Source: JAJZNI01 sp035624785
GTDB lineage: Bacteria; Chloroflexota; Dormibacteria; Aeolococcales; Aeolococcaceae
DNA: 64,000 bases
NCBI GenBank assembly: GCA_035624785.1
Contig: DASPQV010000025.1
Location: 62,001 to 126,000 of the forward strand
Reading direction: 5' to 3'
Part shown: positions 61,210 to 64,000 of the stretch, piece by piece
Layout of the letters: each line of letters opens with the position of its first letter
Numbering within the stretch: the stretch's first letter is position 1
The notes under the pieces: generated by a model
Told to the model about the DNA's origin: nothing
Seen by the model: only the letters and a program-made list of their open reading frames with translations
The model's database searches: none
Program-made: the position numbers and the translations under genes

Positions 61210-62844
61210 GTGACCACTCCAACTCCGCAGCGCCGGTTCAATGTCCGCATCCCCCTGCGCGACGGCGTCCACGTCGCCGCCGACATCGCCTTCCCAGAGA
61301 CGCTCCCCGCCGCGGCGGTGGTGATGCGCACCCCCTACGGCAAGGGTGGCGAGGTCCCCTCCAAGCGCGCCGGCGAGTTCGCGGCGCGCGGCTATGCGTT
61401 CGTGACCGTCGACGTTCGCGGCCGCGGGGACTCCGAGGGCGACTTCCTCCCCTACCGCAGCGACGGGCCCGATGGATACGACGTCATCGAATGGCTGGCC
61501 GCCCAGGAGTGGTGCACCGGCCAGGTGGTCAGCTACGGCGGCAGCTACTGCGGCCACATCCAGTACCTGACCGCCCTGGAGCGGCCGCCGTCGCTGCGGG
61601 CGATGGTGGTCATGGTCACGCCCAGCGACCCCTTCGTCGAGCATCCCACCGGGGTGCCCTCGCCGATGCACGTCGACTGGTACCGGCTGGTCGACGGCCG
61701 CGTCCCCCAGTACCGCGAGGACGTGGACTGGCTCCAGGTCTACCGCCACCGGCCGATGCTCACCATGGACGAGGCCGCCGGCTTCGTCTCCCCAGCCTGG
61801 CGGGAGACGCTCCGGCACCGGACGCTGGACGAGTTCTGGGAGCCGCTGCGCTACCAGCACCGGATCGCGGAGATCGACCTTCCGGTGCTGCACGTCTCCG
61901 GCTGGTACGACGACGAGGAGATCGGCACCCCCCGTAACTTCGCGGCCCTGGTGGCGGCGGGGAGGGCCGGCCAGCGCCTCCTCATGGGCCCCTGGGGACA
62001 CAGCGTCAACGCGTCGCGCACCGTGGGCGACGTCGATTTCGGTCCCCACGCCGTCATCGACCTGAACGGCCACATCCTCCGGTTCCTCGACGAGCACCTC
62101 CGCTCCGGCCCCCCCACCGGCCCCGCCCCGGTTCGCCTCTTCCTGATGGGGGCCGACGAATGGCGGGATGAGGCGACCTGGCCGCCCGGCGATACGGTGG
62201 AGACCGTCCATCACCTCCACAGCGGCGGCCAGGCCAACAGCCGGTACGGTGATGGCTCGCTAAACGAGGTGCCGGCCGGCGACGAGCCGGCGGACCGATG
62301 GGTGCACGACCCGGGGGATCCCGTCCCCTTCCCCACCGGGATGTCCTCGGGGCAGATCGGCGGCCCCGACGACTGCGCGGGGGTGCAGGGACGCAGCGAC
62401 GTGCTCGTCTACACCACCGCGCCGATGACCAAGGCCCTGGAGGTGATCGGCCCGGTGAGGCTTATCGCCAACATCAGCACCTCGGCGGCGGACGCCGACC
62501 TGGTTGCCCGGCTCAGCCTGGTCAGCCGGAGCGGTCGCGCCCGCCGGCTCTGCGACGGGATGGTGAGGCTCCGCCACCGCGCCGGGTTCGAACAGGAGCA
62601 GCCGGTCACCCCTGGCGAGGTCTACGAGGTGGAGATCGCTATGTGGGACACCGCGGTGCGCGTCCTGCCCGGCCAGAGCCTGCGGCTCGACATCGCCTCC
62701 TCGGCCTTCCCCAAGCACGAGGTCAACCTCGGCACCGGTGGTGACATCGCCGGCGAGACGGAGGGCGTGCTGGCCACCAACCACCTTTGGCACACACGGG
62801 CGCACCCCTCCCGACTGCTGCTGCGCACCCGCCCGGTCGTCTGA
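61210..62844 (+). CDS. CocE/NonD-family hydrolase
   Basis: The protein is 544 residues from the GTG at 61210; a -10-like CATACT (61197-61202) sits 7 bases upstream, so the transcript may be leaderless. It has an alpha/beta-hydrolase domain with the nucleophile in SYGGSYCGH, acidic residues in GWYDDEEIG and His in GPWGHSVN, then a jelly-roll C-terminal domain (PVRLIANISTSAADADLVARLSLVSRSGRARRLCDGMVRLRH). This is the X-Pro dipeptidyl-peptidase/cocaine esterase layout. It cleaves an ester or acyl-peptide; the substrate is unknown. No signal peptide. Confidence 0.9.
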   Translation: MTTPTPQRRFNVRIPLRDGVHVAADIAFPETLPAAAVVMRTPYGKGGEVPSKRAGEFAARGYAFVTVDVRGRGDSEGDFLPYRSDGPDGYDVIEWLAAQEWCTGQVVSYGGSYCGHIQYLTALERPPSLRAMVVMVTPSDPFVEHPTGVPSPMHVDWYRLVDGRVPQYREDVDWLQVYRHRPMLTMDEAAGFVSPAWRETLRHRTLDEFWEPLRYQHRIAEIDLPVLHVSGWYDDEEIGTPRNFAALVAAGRAGQRLLMGPWGHSVNASRTVGDVDFGPHAVIDLNGHILRFLDEHLRSGPPTGPAPVRLFLMGADEWRDEATWPPGDTVETVHHLHSGGQANSRYGDGSLNEVPAGDEPADRWVHDPGDPVPFPTGMSSGQIGGPDDCAGVQGRSDVLVYTTAPMTKALEVIGPVRLIANISTSAADADLVARLSLVSRSGRARRLCDGMVRLRHRAGFEQEQPVTPGEVYEVEIAMWDTAVRVLPGQSLRLDIASSAFPKHEVNLGTGGDIAGETEGVLATNHLWHTRAHPSRLLLRTRPVV

Positions 62845-63221
62845 TGGGCCGGCGTCCGGCCACCTCGGTGACTCGAGGCTGCGGGGACACGCGCAACTCT
62901 CGCCGAGGCTTTTCAATCAATCGAGCGGGGGTATCCGCAAGAGTGCTGTGGAGACGCCTGACTGCCCGAGGCAGCCTGGGTCGCTCCCGCCTATTGACCC
63001 CGATTGATGAACTGGGGACCGGGAACGGGAGGCTTGTGTTCTAGCTGCTCTGCGGCCATCCGATTGCTGGCGGAGTTGAATTTCGCCCATAGAGCCTTTA
63101 GGTACTTCGGCCACCTAGCAGCTTTCATGCTTTGATGGTAATCCCAACCTACCAGAAGCGCCACGGATAGCCTTTCCCGCTTCATCAGGGACCTGACGAC
63201 AACGGGGTTGGCAAACGCCGG
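62845..63221. other. 377-bp lower-GC segment, possible small ORF only
   Basis: Base composition drops visibly in this gap (for example around 63040-63200). The best reading is a 64-residue ORF at 62991-63185 on the minus strand, with unusual Lys/Trp/Tyr-rich content (SVALLVGWDYHQSMKAARWP). It has no recognised domain and no clear ribosome-binding site. It could be a remnant or a horizontally acquired scrap. Confidence 0.45.
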
Positions 63222-63905
63222 TTACCGCTGCCGGCCGTCGCGCCCGCGACCGCCGCTCGGCGCCTGGCGGAACCGCCGAACCTTCAGCACCATCTCGCGG
63301 GCCCGGCTCTCCACCTCGCCGAGGTCCCGGGCGGCAAGCAGGTCGGAGGCGACCGGCCAGCTGCTCCCCACCGCGGTCACCGAGGGGATGGCGAGGTAGC
63401 GCTCCAGGTTGTCGAGGGTGATGCCGCCGCTGGGGATGAACCGGAAGGCTGGGAACGGTCCGGCGAGGGCCCGCAGGTAGGCGGGCCCGCCGGCGGCCTC
63501 AGCGGGAAAAAACTTGGCGGCGCCGAGGCCGTGGCCGATCGCCGCCTGCACCTCGGTGGGGGTGACCACTCCGGGCAGCGGGGTGGCGATGCGCTCCAGG
63601 CAGCGGCCCACCACCGCGGCGTCGAACCCCGGGGAGACCACGAACCGGGCGCCGGCATCGAGGGCCTGATCCAGCTGCTGGGAGGTGAGGACCGTCCCGG
63701 CGCCCACCAGCACCCCAGGCCGCTGCTCGGCGATCGCCTTGATGGCATCGGCGGCGGCCGCGGTGCGGAAGGTGATCTCGGCGCAGGGAAGGCCGGCCGA
63801 GAGCAGGGCGTCGGCAAGCGGCACCGCCAGCTCGGCATCGGAGATCTCGATCACCGGGACGATCCCGACGTCGGCGATGCGGCCGAGCACATCCATGGCG
63901 CTCAC
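63222..63905 (-). CDS. eda: 2-keto-3-deoxy-6-phosphogluconate / 4-hydroxy-2-oxoglutarate aldolase
   Basis: The protein is 227 residues. It shows GIVPVIEISD, AEITFRTAAAADAI, VGAGTVLTSQQLDQALDAGARFVVSPGF and the Schiff-base Lys in LGAAKFFPAEAAGG, followed by FRFIPSGGITLDNLERYL. It splits a 2-keto-3-deoxy sugar-acid phosphate to pyruvate and an aldehyde. The GTG start at 63905 overlaps the stop of the dehydratase encoded upstream, so the two probably form a sugar-acid breakdown pathway. The last 25 residues are Arg/Gly-rich and not conserved. Confidence 0.92.
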   Translation of the reverse strand: MSAMDVLGRIADVGIVPVIEISDAELAVPLADALLSAGLPCAEITFRTAAAADAIKAIAEQRPGVLVGAGTVLTSQQLDQALDAGARFVVSPGFDAAVVGRCLERIATPLPGVVTPTEVQAAIGHGLGAAKFFPAEAAGGPAYLRALAGPFPAFRFIPSGGITLDNLERYLAIPSVTAVGSSWPVASDLLAARDLGEVESRAREMVLKVRRFRQAPSGGRGRDGRQR

Positions 63906-64000
63906 CAGTCGTGCATGGAGCCGTCGAGGCGGCGGGCGACCGGCAGGTAGGCGCGGCGGTAAGGGAAGCGGGCTGCCAGCTGCTCGTCGATCTCGACGCC
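63902..64000 (-). CDS. enolase-superfamily sugar-acid dehydratase, C-terminal end only
   Basis: The 32 visible residues at the right edge read GVEIDEQLAARFPYRRAYLP through RRLDGSMHDW and a TGA. The ID-E pattern and the terminal D-G-S/T-M-H-D/N-W ending are typical of mandelate racemase/RspA-like mannonate or related sugar-acid dehydratases. Such an enzyme would make a 2-keto-3-deoxy acid for the aldolase that follows in a GTGA overlap. Most of the gene is outside the window. Confidence 0.6.
   Translation of the reverse strand, partial: GVEIDEQLAARFPYRRAYLPVARRLDGSMHDW

Noticed and set aside
1..64000. tRNA genes or CRISPR arrays
   Set aside because: No tRNA T-loop/acceptor pattern and no spaced repeat series was found by eye; weak tRNA-like strings such as near 60450 lie inside coding sequence.

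Overview
The window is one continuous stretch of very GC-rich DNA (my estimate is about 70% G+C) with tightly packed genes. Many neighbouring genes share ATGA or GTGA stop/start overlaps, and there are several leaderless or near-leaderless promoters. The gene set is a soil heterotroph's: GlcNAc/chitin uptake, a hopanoid cluster, a 2-oxoacid:ferredoxin oxidoreductase, PEP carboxylase, TadE/TadG proteins and family 39/87-like glycosyltransferases. It fits an uncultured lineage near Chloroflexota/Actinomycetota such as Dormibacterota. That placement is inference; no rRNA or phylogenetic marker was identified. I saw no tRNA, rRNA, CRISPR array or intact insertion sequence.

Region 1 (1-9.6 kb) is an N-acetylglucosamine/chitobiose module. 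It has a ROK-type kinase (cut by the window edge), an ABC importer (ATPase, two permeases, lipoprotein binding protein), NagA deacetylase, a lipoprotein GH20 hexosaminidase and a SIS-domain sugar-phosphate isomerase/deaminase. Two palindromes close to the DasR/NagR operator consensus lie in the divergent promoter region. Region 2 (9.7-18.4 kb) holds an SDR, an amidase, a SARP-like regulator with an N-terminal sensor-like half, an aldo/keto reductase and korAB. Region 3 (18.5-25.5 kb) holds five multi-spanning membrane proteins, at least three of them glycosyltransferase-like.

Region 4 (25.48-29.37 kb) is a cobalamin riboswitch followed by a DUF4430-like anchored exoprotein, EcfT, a fused EcfA1A2 and an EcfS. 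This is a compact candidate corrinoid importer. pheA, a SipW/TasA-like secreted protein, an EamA exporter, two UPF0104-type membrane proteins and a leaderless MarR gene follow.

Region 5 (35.0-45.7 kb) is a hopanoid gene cluster: polyprenyl synthase, type 2 IPP isomerase, an HpnC-HpnD fusion, HpnE, squalene-hopene cyclase, HpnH, HpnA and an HpnG-like phosphorylase. A 158-bp tandem duplication just before the isomerase gene has copied its start region and creates a string of stop/start-coupled mini-ORFs.

Region 6 (45.7-64 kb) holds a MarR regulator, a small unknown protein, PEP carboxylase, AlkA, a dienelactone hydrolase, TadE/TadE/TadG, a PLP decarboxylase, a PadR-DrrAB-like efflux operon with a clear promoter/operator, another glycosyltransferase-like protein, an NCS1 transporter, a CocE/NonD hydrolase, KDPG aldolase and the tail of an enolase-superfamily sugar-acid dehydratase. 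Most interesting are the riboswitch-DUF4430-ECF system, the HpnC-HpnD fusion with its duplicated operon leader, and the dre-like operators.
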